In this document: piece by piece, positions 51,701-60,666 of the stretch
Layout: every line of letters begins with the position of its first letter
Numbering within the stretch: position 1 is the first letter of the stretch
Origin: Christensenella sp. UBA1385
Lineage (GTDB): Bacteria > Bacillota > Clostridia > Christensenellales > Aristaeellaceae
Direction of reading: 5' to 3'
Length of the DNA: 64,000 nt
Assembly: GCA_002305755.1 (NCBI GenBank)
Contig: DBQV01000015.1
Span: forward strand, 30,532-94,531
Translations under genes and position numbers: made by a program
The notes under the pieces: model-generated
Databases searched by the model: none
What the model saw: the letters and a program-made list of their open reading frames with translations, nothing else
Told to the model about the DNA's origin: nothing

Positions 51701-52771
51701 ATGTCTTTCTTATATATACTGGCTGCCATACTGATGTTCGGTATTCTGATCACCATCCATGAGGCCGGTCATTTTTGGGCGGCGCGCCTCAGCAAGATCC
51801 CGGTCAAGGAGTTTGCGATCGGCTTCGGCCCCAAGATTTTCGGCTGGAAGAGCCGCAAATATGAGACCGATTTTTCACTGCGCGTCATCCCGATGGGCGG
51901 CTTCTGCGCCTTTTACGGCGAGGATGACGGCAGCGACGAAGCAAAGGAGGACCCGCGGTATTTCGGACGCTACGGGGTTTTCAAACGGCTGGCGACGATA
52001 TTGGCCGGGCCTTTGATGAACATCGTGCTGGCCTTTCTTGTGGCTGTACTGTTCTTCGCCATCAGCGGCATTCCCACCGTGACCGGTCCTGCCAGCACCA
52101 CGGTGCAGGCTGTCAACGCCGACGGTCCCGCAGCGGTTGCAGGCATCGAGGTACTGGACAAGATCATCTCCATCAACGGCTCGGAGGTATCCGACAATGT
52201 TTCGCAGCTGATCAACGAGGCTATGGAAGGCGGCGCGGAAGCCATCGAGATCAGGATCGAACGGCCCGGCAAGGGGGAGATGACGCTCTCCGTGAGCCCG
52301 CTTTACGATCGGAACGAGCGGCGCTACATGATGGGGGTCAGCCTGATGACCAGCGTGCCGCAGGAGTGGCGGCAGGGTACGCTCGGCGAAATGCTGAGCT
52401 CCGCCGCCGATATGTGCGCGGAGACGGCGACCGGCATCATGCGGGTGCTTGGCGACCTTATTTTCAAGGGGCGGGGCGTCAATGATCTGACGGGATTTGT
52501 CGGCGTCACCGAGACGATCGTGAGGACCACGCAGAGCAGCCGGCTGCCGGGCTATCTGTATCTGATGTGCATGATCTCCATCAACCTGGGCCTGTTCAAC
52601 CTGATCCCGATCCCCGGGCTGGATGGCAGCCGGATCGTGTTCCTGCTGATAGAAGCTGTGCGCGGCAAGCCCTTCAAAAAAGAAGGCTATGTACACGCCT
52701 TCGGCATGATTCTGCTCTTTGCCCTGATGATCTGGGTCAACCTGCGCGATGTGCTGAGGCTGTTCCAATGA
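51701..52771 (+). CDS. rseP: Site-2 intramembrane protease RseP/RasP
   Basis: A 356-residue M50 zinc protease with four membrane helices. ITIHEAGHFWAARL has the HExxH motif, GFGPKIFGWKSRKYETDF and RVIPMGGFC follow, a PDZ domain spans about residues 130-210 (GIEVLDKIISINGSEV) and NLIPIPGLDGSRIVFL provides the third ligand. It cuts anti-sigma factors or signal-peptide remnants inside the membrane. It overlaps ispG by 4 bases. Confidence 0.95.
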   Translation: MSFLYILAAILMFGILITIHEAGHFWAARLSKIPVKEFAIGFGPKIFGWKSRKYETDFSLRVIPMGGFCAFYGEDDGSDEAKEDPRYFGRYGVFKRLATILAGPLMNIVLAFLVAVLFFAISGIPTVTGPASTTVQAVNADGPAAVAGIEVLDKIISINGSEVSDNVSQLINEAMEGGAEAIEIRIERPGKGEMTLSVSPLYDRNERRYMMGVSLMTSVPQEWRQGTLGEMLSSAADMCAETATGIMRVLGDLIFKGRGVNDLTGFVGVTETIVRTTQSSRLPGYLYLMCMISINLGLFNLIPIPGLDGSRIVFLLIEAVRGKPFKKEGYVHAFGMILLFALMIWVNLRDVLRLFQ

Positions 52772-53823
52772 GCGTGAAGAAAGAAGTGCTCGTCGGGCGC
52801 CTTGGGCTTGGCGGCAGTCAGCCCGTCAGGATACAGTCCATGACGAACACGCCCACGGAGGATGCGGTCGCCACCGGCGAGCAGATTTTGCAGCTGGCGA
52901 GCGCCGGGGCGGAGCTGGTGCGCGTATCCGTCTATAACGAGGACTGCGTCAGGGCGGTACGCGCTTTGGTGGACGCGAGCCCTGTGCCGCTGGTCGCGGA
53001 CATCCACTTCGATTACCGGCTGGCGATCGGCGCGATCGAGCAGGGGATCAGCAAGCTGCGCATCAACCCGGGCAACATCGGCGGAGAGGACAAGGTAAGG
53101 ATGCTGGCCGACTGCGCCAAGAGCCACGGCATTCCCATCCGCATCGGCGTCAACACCGGCTCGCTGCCCAAGGATATCCTCGCCGCCTATGGCGGCATCA
53201 CGCCCGAGGCGATGGTGGAAGCTGCCCGCAGGCATGTACAGATGCTTGAAAAGGCACATTTTGAGGATATCGTGATTTCACTGAAAGCCAGCGATGTGCG
53301 GCTCACAGTGGAATCCTACCGCCTGGCTGACAGGGTGTTCGGTTATCCCTTGCACGTGGGGGTGACGGAGGCGGGGCTGCCCGGACAGGGGACCATCAAA
53401 TCCGCGATCGGCATCGGCGCGCTGCTGCTTGACGGCATCGGCAGCACCATCCGCGTATCGCTGACGGGTTCGCCCTTGGCGGAGCCCAAGGCTGCCCGGG
53501 ATATTCTCAAGGCCATCGGCCTGATCGGCGGCGTACAGCTGATTTCCTGCCCTACCTGCGGCAGAACGCAGGTGAACCTTGAAGATATTGCCAGAGAGAT
53601 CGAAAGAAGGACGGCGGATATCAAGGAGAGCGTTACGGTGGCCATCATGGGCTGCATCGTGAACGGGCCCGGTGAGGCACAGGGGGCGGACATCGCCTAC
53701 TGCGGCGGCGGCAAAGGCACGGGCGCGCTCTATGTGCAGGGCCGCTTTGTCAAAAAGGTGGAAGACAACACCGCCGATGAGATCATGGCTGCCATCGATG
53801 CCTTTATCGGCAACAGAACCTGA
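52768..53823 (+). CDS. ispG: 4-hydroxy-3-methylbut-2-enyl diphosphate synthase
   Basis: IspG/GcpE (351 residues) is the 4Fe-4S enzyme making HMBPP in the MEP pathway. GSQPVRIQSMTNTPTEDA, VADIHFDYRLA, LRINPGNIG, CPTCGRTQVNL and GCIVNGPGEAQGADI hold the substrate residues and the three cluster cysteines. ATG at 52768 overlaps the rseP stop (ATGA); no ribosome site of its own is strong, so translation is coupled. polC follows after 16 bases. Confidence 0.96.
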   Translation: MSVKKEVLVGRLGLGGSQPVRIQSMTNTPTEDAVATGEQILQLASAGAELVRVSVYNEDCVRAVRALVDASPVPLVADIHFDYRLAIGAIEQGISKLRINPGNIGGEDKVRMLADCAKSHGIPIRIGVNTGSLPKDILAAYGGITPEAMVEAARRHVQMLEKAHFEDIVISLKASDVRLTVESYRLADRVFGYPLHVGVTEAGLPGQGTIKSAIGIGALLLDGIGSTIRVSLTGSPLAEPKAARDILKAIGLIGGVQLISCPTCGRTQVNLEDIAREIERRTADIKESVTVAIMGCIVNGPGEAQGADIAYCGGGKGTGALYVQGRFVKKVEDNTADEIMAAIDAFIGNRT

Positions 53824-53839
53824 AAAGCGGAGACAAACA

Positions 53840-56800
53840 TTGACCTTTCAAGAACTGACAGCCCTGATCAGCGCCAACATCCCTGCGCTTGATAATAAAC
53901 TTCATTTTGAAAAGGCCAGCTATAACGCGGAAAACGGCCGCGCGCAGCTGAGCTTTACATCCGATGTGCTGGTAGACGCCGGCATGTTTTTGACGCTGAA
54001 AAAGCTGCTCGGGAAGGCTTTTCCCGGTATTCTGATCTCGCTGCGGGTGGCTTCTCCCGCTCTTGCGGAACAGTTTATGCAGGAGCCCGCGCAGTATGCG
54101 CCCGTGCTGCTGGCAGTGATCGGAAGGGCGCACCCCTCCGCTCTTCCCTGGAGCGATGAAATCCGCTTCGTGTGGGAGGACAGCGGACTGGTGCTTGAAA
54201 TGCCGGATGAGTTCTCGCTGGACTATTTCAAAAAGCAGAATGTCGGCAAGCTCGTGCAGACCGCTGTTTTCGATATTTTCAGGCTGAAGCCTTCTATCGC
54301 GCTGCGCCTGCGGGCCGATTCCGATAAACGGGTGGAGCGGCTGAGACAGGAGCGCGAAGCTGAGGAGGCCGAGAAGCTGCGCAGGCTGGCGCAGGAAGCG
54401 GAGCTGCAGCAGCGGGAGAAGGAAAAGCCGGCTAGGAAAGCGAAGCCGCAGCGCATCAAAGGGACAAGCATTTCCGATCCCCCCGTGCCCATGGGCACTC
54501 TGACGGAGCTTTCGGGCAGGGTGACGGTGGCCGGCAAGGTGGTGCAGGCGGAGCGGCGCGACATTCCCGGCAAGGAGATGGTGCTGCTCACCTTTACGCT
54601 GACTGACTTTGAAGGCTCGATTGTCTGCAAGATTTTCCTGCGCTATCGCGACGGCCGGTTCAAGCAGGAAGGCAGCCCGACGCCGGAAGAAATCAAAAAG
54701 GTAGAGGATGTCATCGCCCAGGTCAAGGTGAACGCGGGCCTGAAGGTGCGCGGCACCTGTCAGGTGGATACCTTCAGCCGCGGGCTGGTGCTGATGGTAC
54801 AGGATATTTCCGAACACGAGCTGGTGAAGCGCAGCGACAAGGCCGAACGCAAGCGGATCGAGCTGCATGCGCACACGCAGATGAGCGTGATGGACGCGAC
54901 CGTCTCGGCTTCGGATCTGATCGCCCGGGCCGCCAAGTGGGGACACGAGGCCATCGCCATCACCGATCACGGCGTGGTGCAGGCCTATCCCGAAGCCTTT
55001 TCGGCCGCCGCGAAAAACAAGATCAAGCTGATCCCCGGCGTGGAGGGCTACATGATGGACAGCACCCCCATCGTGAAGCGCGCCACCCAGGCGGAGCTTG
55101 GCGCGCCCATCGTGGTGCTGGACTTTGAGACCACGGGCCTCAACACGCGCAGCGACCGCATCATCGAGATCGGCGCGGTGAAGCTGCAGAACGGACGCGT
55201 GGTGGATACCCTCTCTGAGATGGTGAACCCCGGCATACCGCTGCCGGCGAAAATTACGGAGATCACCGGCATAGAGGACTATATGCTGGCCGATGCCCCG
55301 AGGGCTGAATCGGCGCTGCCCAGGCTGCTTGATTTTATCGGGGACGCGCCGCTGGCCGCGCATAACGCGGGCTTTGACTGCGCTGTGCTGGACAGCGAGC
55401 TGCAGCGCCTCGGCATCAAGCGCAAGTGGACGGTGATCGACACGCTGTTTTTCGCGCAGAAACTGCACCCTGAATACAACCGATTCAACCTGAAGAGCGT
55501 TTGCAAACAGCTGGGCGTATCGCTGAAGAACGCGCACCGCGCCGTACATGACGCCACCGCCACGGCCGAAATACTGGCCATCATGCTGGATGAGGCGGCC
55601 GGGAAGGGCGCCAGGACCCTCGAAGAAATCGACAGGATCGTCGTGGGCTATACCAAGGGCATCGATAAGCATGTGGTGCTGCTGGCGGCCTCCCAACAGG
55701 GCCTGCAGAACATCAACAGGCTGGTCACCATGTCGCATCTTGACTACTTTCATTATGTGCCCAAGATGCCGCGCGACAGGATCGAAGAGCTGAGAGAAGG
55801 ATTGCTGATCGGCTCCGCCTGCTCAAACGGCGAGGTCTTCCAGGCGGCTCTGGAGGGAAAGGATGACCGAAGGCTTGAAGAGATCGCCGCCTTTTACGAT
55901 TATCTGGAGGTACAGCCGGAGGAGAACCATCGCCTTCTGCTGGTGCGGGGGCTGGTTGACAGCCTCGACACGCTGAGAAACATCAACCGGCGCATCGTGT
56001 CGCTTGGCGAGCGCCTCGGCATCCCTGTCGTGGCAACGGGCGACAGCCATTATCTGGATCCCGAGGACAGCATTTTCCGTACCATCCTGCATCACAGCCA
56101 ACGGGACGAATACGCGGACGAGCTGCCCAAGCAGTACTTCCGCACCACGGAGGAGATGCTTAACTGCTTCAGCTATCTCGGCGAGGAAAAGGCCAGAGAG
56201 ATCGTCATAGACAATCCGCATAAAATACTCGAACGGATCGGTGAAATCTCCCTGTATCCCAAGCATCCGCAAGGCCTGACCACCTTCTCGCCGGTCTGGG
56301 AGACGGCCAATGACGATATCCGAAGCATGGCGCTGGAAAACGCCCATAAGATGTACGGCGATCCCTTGCCGGAGATCGTGGAAAACCGTCTCAATAAGGA
56401 GCTCAAGTCCATTATCGGCTATGGCTACGCGACGCTGTACAGCATCGCCAACAAGCTGGTCACCAAGTCCATGAGCGACGGCTATCTGGTGGGGAGCCGG
56501 GGGTCTGTGGGCTCCTCCCTGGTGGCGACCATGTGCAACATTACCGAGGTGAACCCGCTGCCGCCGCATTATCGCTGCGCCCACTGCGGGAGAGCCGATT
56601 TTGACGTGCCCAAGGGCTTTACGGTGGGCGTCGACCTTCCGGACAGGGATTGTCCGGTCTGCGGCGGCAAATACATCAAGGATGGATACGATATTCCCTT
56701 TGAGGTCTTTCTTGGCTTCAAGGGTGACAAGGTGCCGGATATTGACCTGAACTTTTCGGGTGAGTACCAGACCAAGGCCCACGCCTATGTGGAAGAGCTG

Positions 56801-58165
56801 TTTGGTAAGGGCTTTGTTTTCCGGGCCGGAACGATCGGCACCCTGCAGGAAAAAACGGCCTACGGTCTCGTCCTCAAATATATGGAGGACAAGGGCAAGC
56901 AGTTTTCGGATGCGGAAAAGACGCGCCTGGCGCTTGGCTGTGTGGGCGTGAAACGCACCACAGGTCAGCATCCGGGCGGTATCGTGGTGCTGCCCAAGGC
57001 CTATGACATCACTCAGTTCACGGCGGTGCAGCACCCCTCGGACGATTCCTCCAAGGGAGTGGTCACCACACACTACGATTTTGCCTCCATGCATGACATA
57101 TTGGTCAAGCTGGATATACTCGGGCACGATGATCCGACGATGATCCACACCATGGAAAGGCTGAGCGGCGTTTCTTATCATGAGATTCCGCTGGACGATC
57201 CGGAAGTCATGTCGCTGTTCACTTCGACCAAGGCGCTTGGCGTCAGGCCGGAGGATATTTACAGCGATACCGGCACGTTGGGGGTGCCTGAGTTCGGCAC
57301 GGCCTTTGTGCGCCAGATGCTGATGGATACGCAGCCGACGACGATGGAGGAGCTGATCCGCATATCGGGCCTGTCGCACGGCACGGACGTGTGGCTTGGC
57401 AACGCGAAAGACCTGATCGATTCCAAGACCGCTACGCTTAGAAGCTGCATCTGCACGCGCGACGATATCATGAATACGCTGATCGCGCGTGGCGTGCCGG
57501 AAAAGATATCCTTTGATACCATGGAGAGCGTCCGCAAGGGCAAGGGCCTTAAGCCGGAGATGGAGGCCGCCATGCGGGAAAACGGTGTGGAGCAATGGTA
57601 CATCGACAGCTGCAACAAGATCGCCTACATGTTTCCCAAGGGTCACGCCGTAGCCTATGTGACCATGGCTCTGCGGGTGGCCTGGTACAAGGTGCATCAG
57701 CCGCTTTCCTATTATGCGGCCTATTTTACGATCCGCTCCAAGGGATTCGACGCCCGCAGCATGACGCGGCCGCGCCCCTACATCCGTCAGATGCTGGAGG
57801 AATATCAGGCAACGGACAGCAAGGAGCTGAGCGCCACCCAGAAGGATGAGATCGTTGCGCTGGAAATGGTGAATGAAATGCTGGCAAGAGGCTTTACCTT
57901 CCTCGGGCCGGATCTGTACAGGAGCGCTGCCGCAGAGTTCCTTATCGAGGGAAACAGCCTTCGGGTGCCCTTTGCCTCGCTCGGCGGGTTCGGCGAGGAA
58001 GCGGCACAGAGCATCGTGGAGGCCAGGCACGAGCGCTTCCTTTCGATTGAGGACCTCAGGAAACGAACCAGGATCACCAGCAGCGGCATCGACATGCTGA
58101 GAGAGGCCGGAGCGATGAAGGATCTCTCCGACACTAATCAGGTGGATTTCTTCAGCATGTTTTAA
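53840..58165 (+). CDS. polC: DNA polymerase III PolC-type alpha subunit
   Basis: The replicative polymerase of Bacillota (1441 residues) with built-in 3'-5' exonuclease. Order: N-terminal domain, OB fold (about 225-330), PHP domain (IELHAHTQMSVMDA from about 340) interrupted by the DEDD exonuclease (VVLDFETTGLN about 424), polymerase palm and fingers with GSRGSVGSSLVATM (about 884), the zinc-binding CAHCGRADF...CPVCGGKY, and PDIDLNFSGEYQ. TTG start at 53840 has GCGGAG 7 bases before it. It ends the uppS operon. No terminator is seen before the rimP promoter. Confidence 0.96.
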   Translation: MTFQELTALISANIPALDNKLHFEKASYNAENGRAQLSFTSDVLVDAGMFLTLKKLLGKAFPGILISLRVASPALAEQFMQEPAQYAPVLLAVIGRAHPSALPWSDEIRFVWEDSGLVLEMPDEFSLDYFKKQNVGKLVQTAVFDIFRLKPSIALRLRADSDKRVERLRQEREAEEAEKLRRLAQEAELQQREKEKPARKAKPQRIKGTSISDPPVPMGTLTELSGRVTVAGKVVQAERRDIPGKEMVLLTFTLTDFEGSIVCKIFLRYRDGRFKQEGSPTPEEIKKVEDVIAQVKVNAGLKVRGTCQVDTFSRGLVLMVQDISEHELVKRSDKAERKRIELHAHTQMSVMDATVSASDLIARAAKWGHEAIAITDHGVVQAYPEAFSAAAKNKIKLIPGVEGYMMDSTPIVKRATQAELGAPIVVLDFETTGLNTRSDRIIEIGAVKLQNGRVVDTLSEMVNPGIPLPAKITEITGIEDYMLADAPRAESALPRLLDFIGDAPLAAHNAGFDCAVLDSELQRLGIKRKWTVIDTLFFAQKLHPEYNRFNLKSVCKQLGVSLKNAHRAVHDATATAEILAIMLDEAAGKGARTLEEIDRIVVGYTKGIDKHVVLLAASQQGLQNINRLVTMSHLDYFHYVPKMPRDRIEELREGLLIGSACSNGEVFQAALEGKDDRRLEEIAAFYDYLEVQPEENHRLLLVRGLVDSLDTLRNINRRIVSLGERLGIPVVATGDSHYLDPEDSIFRTILHHSQRDEYADELPKQYFRTTEEMLNCFSYLGEEKAREIVIDNPHKILERIGEISLYPKHPQGLTTFSPVWETANDDIRSMALENAHKMYGDPLPEIVENRLNKELKSIIGYGYATLYSIANKLVTKSMSDGYLVGSRGSVGSSLVATMCNITEVNPLPPHYRCAHCGRADFDVPKGFTVGVDLPDRDCPVCGGKYIKDGYDIPFEVFLGFKGDKVPDIDLNFSGEYQTKAHAYVEELFGKGFVFRAGTIGTLQEKTAYGLVLKYMEDKGKQFSDAEKTRLALGCVGVKRTTGQHPGGIVVLPKAYDITQFTAVQHPSDDSSKGVVTTHYDFASMHDILVKLDILGHDDPTMIHTMERLSGVSYHEIPLDDPEVMSLFTSTKALGVRPEDIYSDTGTLGVPEFGTAFVRQMLMDTQPTTMEELIRISGLSHGTDVWLGNAKDLIDSKTATLRSCICTRDDIMNTLIARGVPEKISFDTMESVRKGKGLKPEMEAAMRENGVEQWYIDSCNKIAYMFPKGHAVAYVTMALRVAWYKVHQPLSYYAAYFTIRSKGFDARSMTRPRPYIRQMLEEYQATDSKELSATQKDEIVALEMVNEMLARGFTFLGPDLYRSAAAEFLIEGNSLRVPFASLGGFGEEAAQSIVEARHERFLSIEDLRKRTRITSSGIDMLREAGAMKDLSDTNQVDFFSMF

Positions 58166-58207
58166 CTTAAGATCGGTGAGGAAAATACTGTTTTGCGGCG
58201 AAATTGC

Positions 58208-58236
58208 TTGTAAAGCGAGGCGGCTTATGTTATAGT
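58208..58236 (+). promoter_or_regulatory. promoter of the rimP-nusA-infB operon
   Basis: TTGTAA (58208-58213), 17 bases and TATAGT (58231-58236), giving a 5' leader of about 120 bases before rimP. Confidence 0.68.
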
Positions 58237-58274
58237 CTCTGTGTAATTGTCCGGGAAAGAAGGGTTTAGCCAAG

Positions 58275-58347
58275 AGTGGGAGTCGCGTTGGGCGGGGATC
58301 GGTGCGCTGCACGGATTCTTTTGCAACCCAGCGTTTGCCCACTTTTT
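58275..58347 (+). promoter_or_regulatory. attenuator-like hairpin in the rimP-nusA leader
   Basis: AGTGGG (58275-58280) pairs with CCCACT (58338-58343), directly followed by T5; within it CGTTGGG (58286-58292) pairs with CCCAGCG (58327-58333). The combination resembles an intrinsic terminator with interruptions. It lies between promoter and rimP, the position used for NusA-dependent autoregulation in other bacteria. Function is inferred. Confidence 0.5.
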
Positions 58348-58362
58348 GTATTGGGAGAGTAA

Positions 58363-58869
58363 ATGTCCAAGGCAAGCAAGACAGACTACAGGCGGATCGC
58401 CAGAGAATTGGCGCAGCAGATGGGCTACGAACTGGTCGAAGCCGGCATCGAGAAGGAAGGCGCGGGCCAGTATCTGCGTTTTTATCTGGACAGTGTATCA
58501 GGCATCAGCCTGGATGACTGCGAGGCATTTCACAAGAGGATACAGCCTCTTGTGGAGGATGTTGATTATGATTTTCTGGAGGTCTCGTCTCCCGGCGTGG
58601 ATCGCCCGATCAGAACACCGGCCTATGCGGCCAAGGCTGTCGGCCAAACGGTTGAGATCAAACTGTACAGGCCGCTGGAAGGACAGAAGGTGTTCACCGG
58701 CACCTTCCTCGGCATGGATGACAAGGCTTACTCCATCGTGACAGGGCAGAGGGAGCTTTCCTTTCCCATCAAGGATGTGGCGCTGGCCAGACGCGTCATA
58801 GACGTTGAACAAGAGCTCGCCATGGCGGACGAGCCTGAGCAAACACAGGAGGAAACAGATGAACAGTGA
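58363..58869 (+). CDS. rimP: Ribosome maturation factor RimP
   Basis: RimP (168 residues) assists 30S subunit maturation. ELVEAGIEKEGAGQYLRFYLD, ISLDDCEAFHKRIQPLVED and LEVSSPGVDRPI match the family's N-terminal domain, and the C-terminal Sm-like domain follows (TVEIKLYRPLEGQKVFTG). ATG at 58363 with GGGAG upstream. It overlaps nusA by 11 bases, the universal rimP-nusA pairing. Confidence 0.94.
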   Translation: MSKASKTDYRRIARELAQQMGYELVEAGIEKEGAGQYLRFYLDSVSGISLDDCEAFHKRIQPLVEDVDYDFLEVSSPGVDRPIRTPAYAAKAVGQTVEIKLYRPLEGQKVFTGTFLGMDDKAYSIVTGQRELSFPIKDVALARRVIDVEQELAMADEPEQTQEETDEQ

Positions 58870-60028
58870 AAAACTGGATTTAATGGATGCCATCTCCATG
58901 CTGGCGCGCGAAAAGGATATCAATGAGGCTGTGCTGGTCGATACCATCGAAGAAGCGCTGAAGGTGGCCTATCGCCGCAACAACAAGGTCAGCAACGCCA
59001 ACCTGAACCTGACCGCTCAGCTCAGCAAAAAGGACGGCGCGAAGCTCTATGCCAGAAAGACCGTGGCTGAGGTGGTGGAGGAGCCGGATCTGCAAATCAG
59101 CCTTGAAGACGCGCTGAAGATCAGAAACGACTACCAGATCGGCGATATCGTGGAGATCGATGTCACGCCCTCCGATTTCGGCCGTGTTGCCGCGCAGACC
59201 GCCAAGCAGATGCTCGTGCAACGTATCCGTGAGGCCGAGCGGGGCAAGATCTATGACGAGTACATCGAAAAGGAAAACGAGATCCTGACAGCGATCGTGC
59301 AGCGCGTGGAGCCTAAGGCCGTGTACGTAGAGCTGGGCCGCACCGAGGGCGTGATGGAAGCCAGCGAGTTCATGCCGGGCGAAGAATATCGCGATGACGA
59401 CCACATCAAGGTCTATGTGCTCAAGGTGCACCGCTCCGGGCACGAGTCCAGCCGCAATCCGCAGGTCTATGTAAGCCGCATTCATCCCGGCCTGGTCAAG
59501 CGTCTGTTTGAGATGGAAGTGCCCGAGATCGCCACGGGCATTGTTCAGATCAAGTCCATCGCGCGCGAGGCGGGCAGCCGCACCAAGATCGCGGTGTATT
59601 CCGTCGATCCCATGATCGATCCTGTGGGTGCCTGCGTGGGGCCGCGCGGATCCCGCGTGGAGAGCGTCGTCAAGGAACTCAAGAATGAAAAGATCGACAT
59701 CATCAAGTGGTCGGCCGACCCGGCAGAATTTGTGGCCAACGCGCTGAACCCGGCGCATGTGGTCAGCGTGTTTATCTCCGAGAGCGAGAAGATCTGCCGC
59801 GTGGTGGTGCCGGATGCCCAGCTTTCACTGGCTATCGGCAAAGAGGGGCAGAACGCCCGCCTGGCCGCCAAGCTGACCGGCTGGAAGATCGACATCAAGT
59901 CCGAGACCCAGGTGGCGGAGCTGATGCGCGAACAGGGCATCAGCATGGATGACATCGCGCCTGAAGAATCCTCGGCCGGTATGGACTATTCGGGCTACGA
60001 TGCCCAGATGCCGGGGAATATCGACTGA
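58859..60028 (+). CDS. nusA: Transcription termination/antitermination factor NusA
   Basis: NusA (389 residues) binds RNA polymerase and modulates pausing and termination. NTD, S1 domain (GIVQRVEPKAVYVELGRTEGVM-like around residue 145), KH1 with VKRLFEMEVPEI, and KH2 with GACVGPRGSRVESVVKEL and LSLAIGKEGQNARLAAKLTGWKIDI are in order. It lacks the C-terminal acidic repeats of proteobacterial NusA, as in Bacillota. ATG at 58859 has AGGAGG upstream and overlaps rimP. Confidence 0.96.
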   Translation: MNSEKLDLMDAISMLAREKDINEAVLVDTIEEALKVAYRRNNKVSNANLNLTAQLSKKDGAKLYARKTVAEVVEEPDLQISLEDALKIRNDYQIGDIVEIDVTPSDFGRVAAQTAKQMLVQRIREAERGKIYDEYIEKENEILTAIVQRVEPKAVYVELGRTEGVMEASEFMPGEEYRDDDHIKVYVLKVHRSGHESSRNPQVYVSRIHPGLVKRLFEMEVPEIATGIVQIKSIAREAGSRTKIAVYSVDPMIDPVGACVGPRGSRVESVVKELKNEKIDIIKWSADPAEFVANALNPAHVVSVFISESEKICRVVVPDAQLSLAIGKEGQNARLAAKLTGWKIDIKSETQVAELMREQGISMDDIAPEESSAGMDYSGYDAQMPGNID

Positions 60029-60041
60029 CAAGGGGTAGCAC

Positions 60042-60329
60042 ATGCCGAAGAAAATCCCCATGCGTATGTGCGTGGGCTGCAGGGAGATGAAACCCAAAAA
60101 GGAGCTGCTGCGCGTGGTGCGCTCTCCTGATGGAGAAGTGTCCATCGATCCCGGCGGCAAGAAATCGGGCCGTGGGGCCTATGTCTGCCACCAAGAGGCC
60201 TGCCTGACGCGGGCCATCAGGCAACGGCAGCTGGACAGGGCGCTGGAGGTCAGCATCGGACCGGAATTGACCCGGCAGCTGACGGAAGCGCTGAACAGCC
60301 TTCCGAAGCCGGAGCCAGCGCATGGATGA
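60042..60329 (+). CDS. ylxR: YlxR family nucleic-acid-binding protein
   Basis: A 95-residue small basic protein in the nusA-infB operon. RMCVGCREMKPKKELLRVVR and GRGAYVCHQEACLTRAI match the YlxR fold. Homologues bind RNA or modulate RNase P (RnpM). It starts 13 bases after nusA and overlaps the ylxQ-like gene by 8 bases. Confidence 0.92.
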   Translation: MPKKIPMRMCVGCREMKPKKELLRVVRSPDGEVSIDPGGKKSGRGAYVCHQEACLTRAIRQRQLDRALEVSIGPELTRQLTEALNSLPKPEPAHG

Positions 60330-60642
60330 AAAGAAGTTTGGCGGTCTACTGGGCCTGGCGGTCCGCGCGGGCCAGACAAAGCTTGGGGCGGGGCCTGCGC
60401 TGGATACGCTGCGGGCGGACAGGGCGGGGTTGATCCTGCTGGATGAAGACGCTTCTGAAAACGCCGGAAAGCGCTTCCGGGATGCCTGCCGGTTTCATCA
60501 GGTACCGCTGTGCGTGCTGCCGGCTGGCATGATCGGCCGCTGCACAGGGCGGGGGAATGCCATGGCGGCTGCGCTGCTCAAAGGCGGCATGGCCGAAACA
60601 TTGCTCGGGCTGTGCCGGAGCGATATAATGATAAACGAATGA
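60322..60642 (+). CDS. ylxQ: YlxQ-like L7Ae-family RNA-binding protein
   Basis: A 106-residue L7Ae/L30e/S12e/Gadd45-family protein. FGGLLGLAVRAGQTKLGAGPALDTLRADRAGLILLDEDAS shows the L7Ae RNA-binding loop region. In Bacillota it sits between ylxR and infB; kink-turn RNA binding is likely but unproven. The second half is hydrophobic-beta (VPLCVLPAGMIG). It overlaps ylxR by 8 bases. Confidence 0.86.
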   Translation: MDEKKFGGLLGLAVRAGQTKLGAGPALDTLRADRAGLILLDEDASENAGKRFRDACRFHQVPLCVLPAGMIGRCTGRGNAMAAALLKGGMAETLLGLCRSDIMINE

Positions 60643-60666
60643 TGCATTGCGGAGGACGAGGGCTTA

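Noticed and set aside
55823..58375. 850-codon minus-strand open frame opposite polC
   Set aside because: Antisense shadow of polC in GC-rich DNA, His-rich low-complexity translation without domains.
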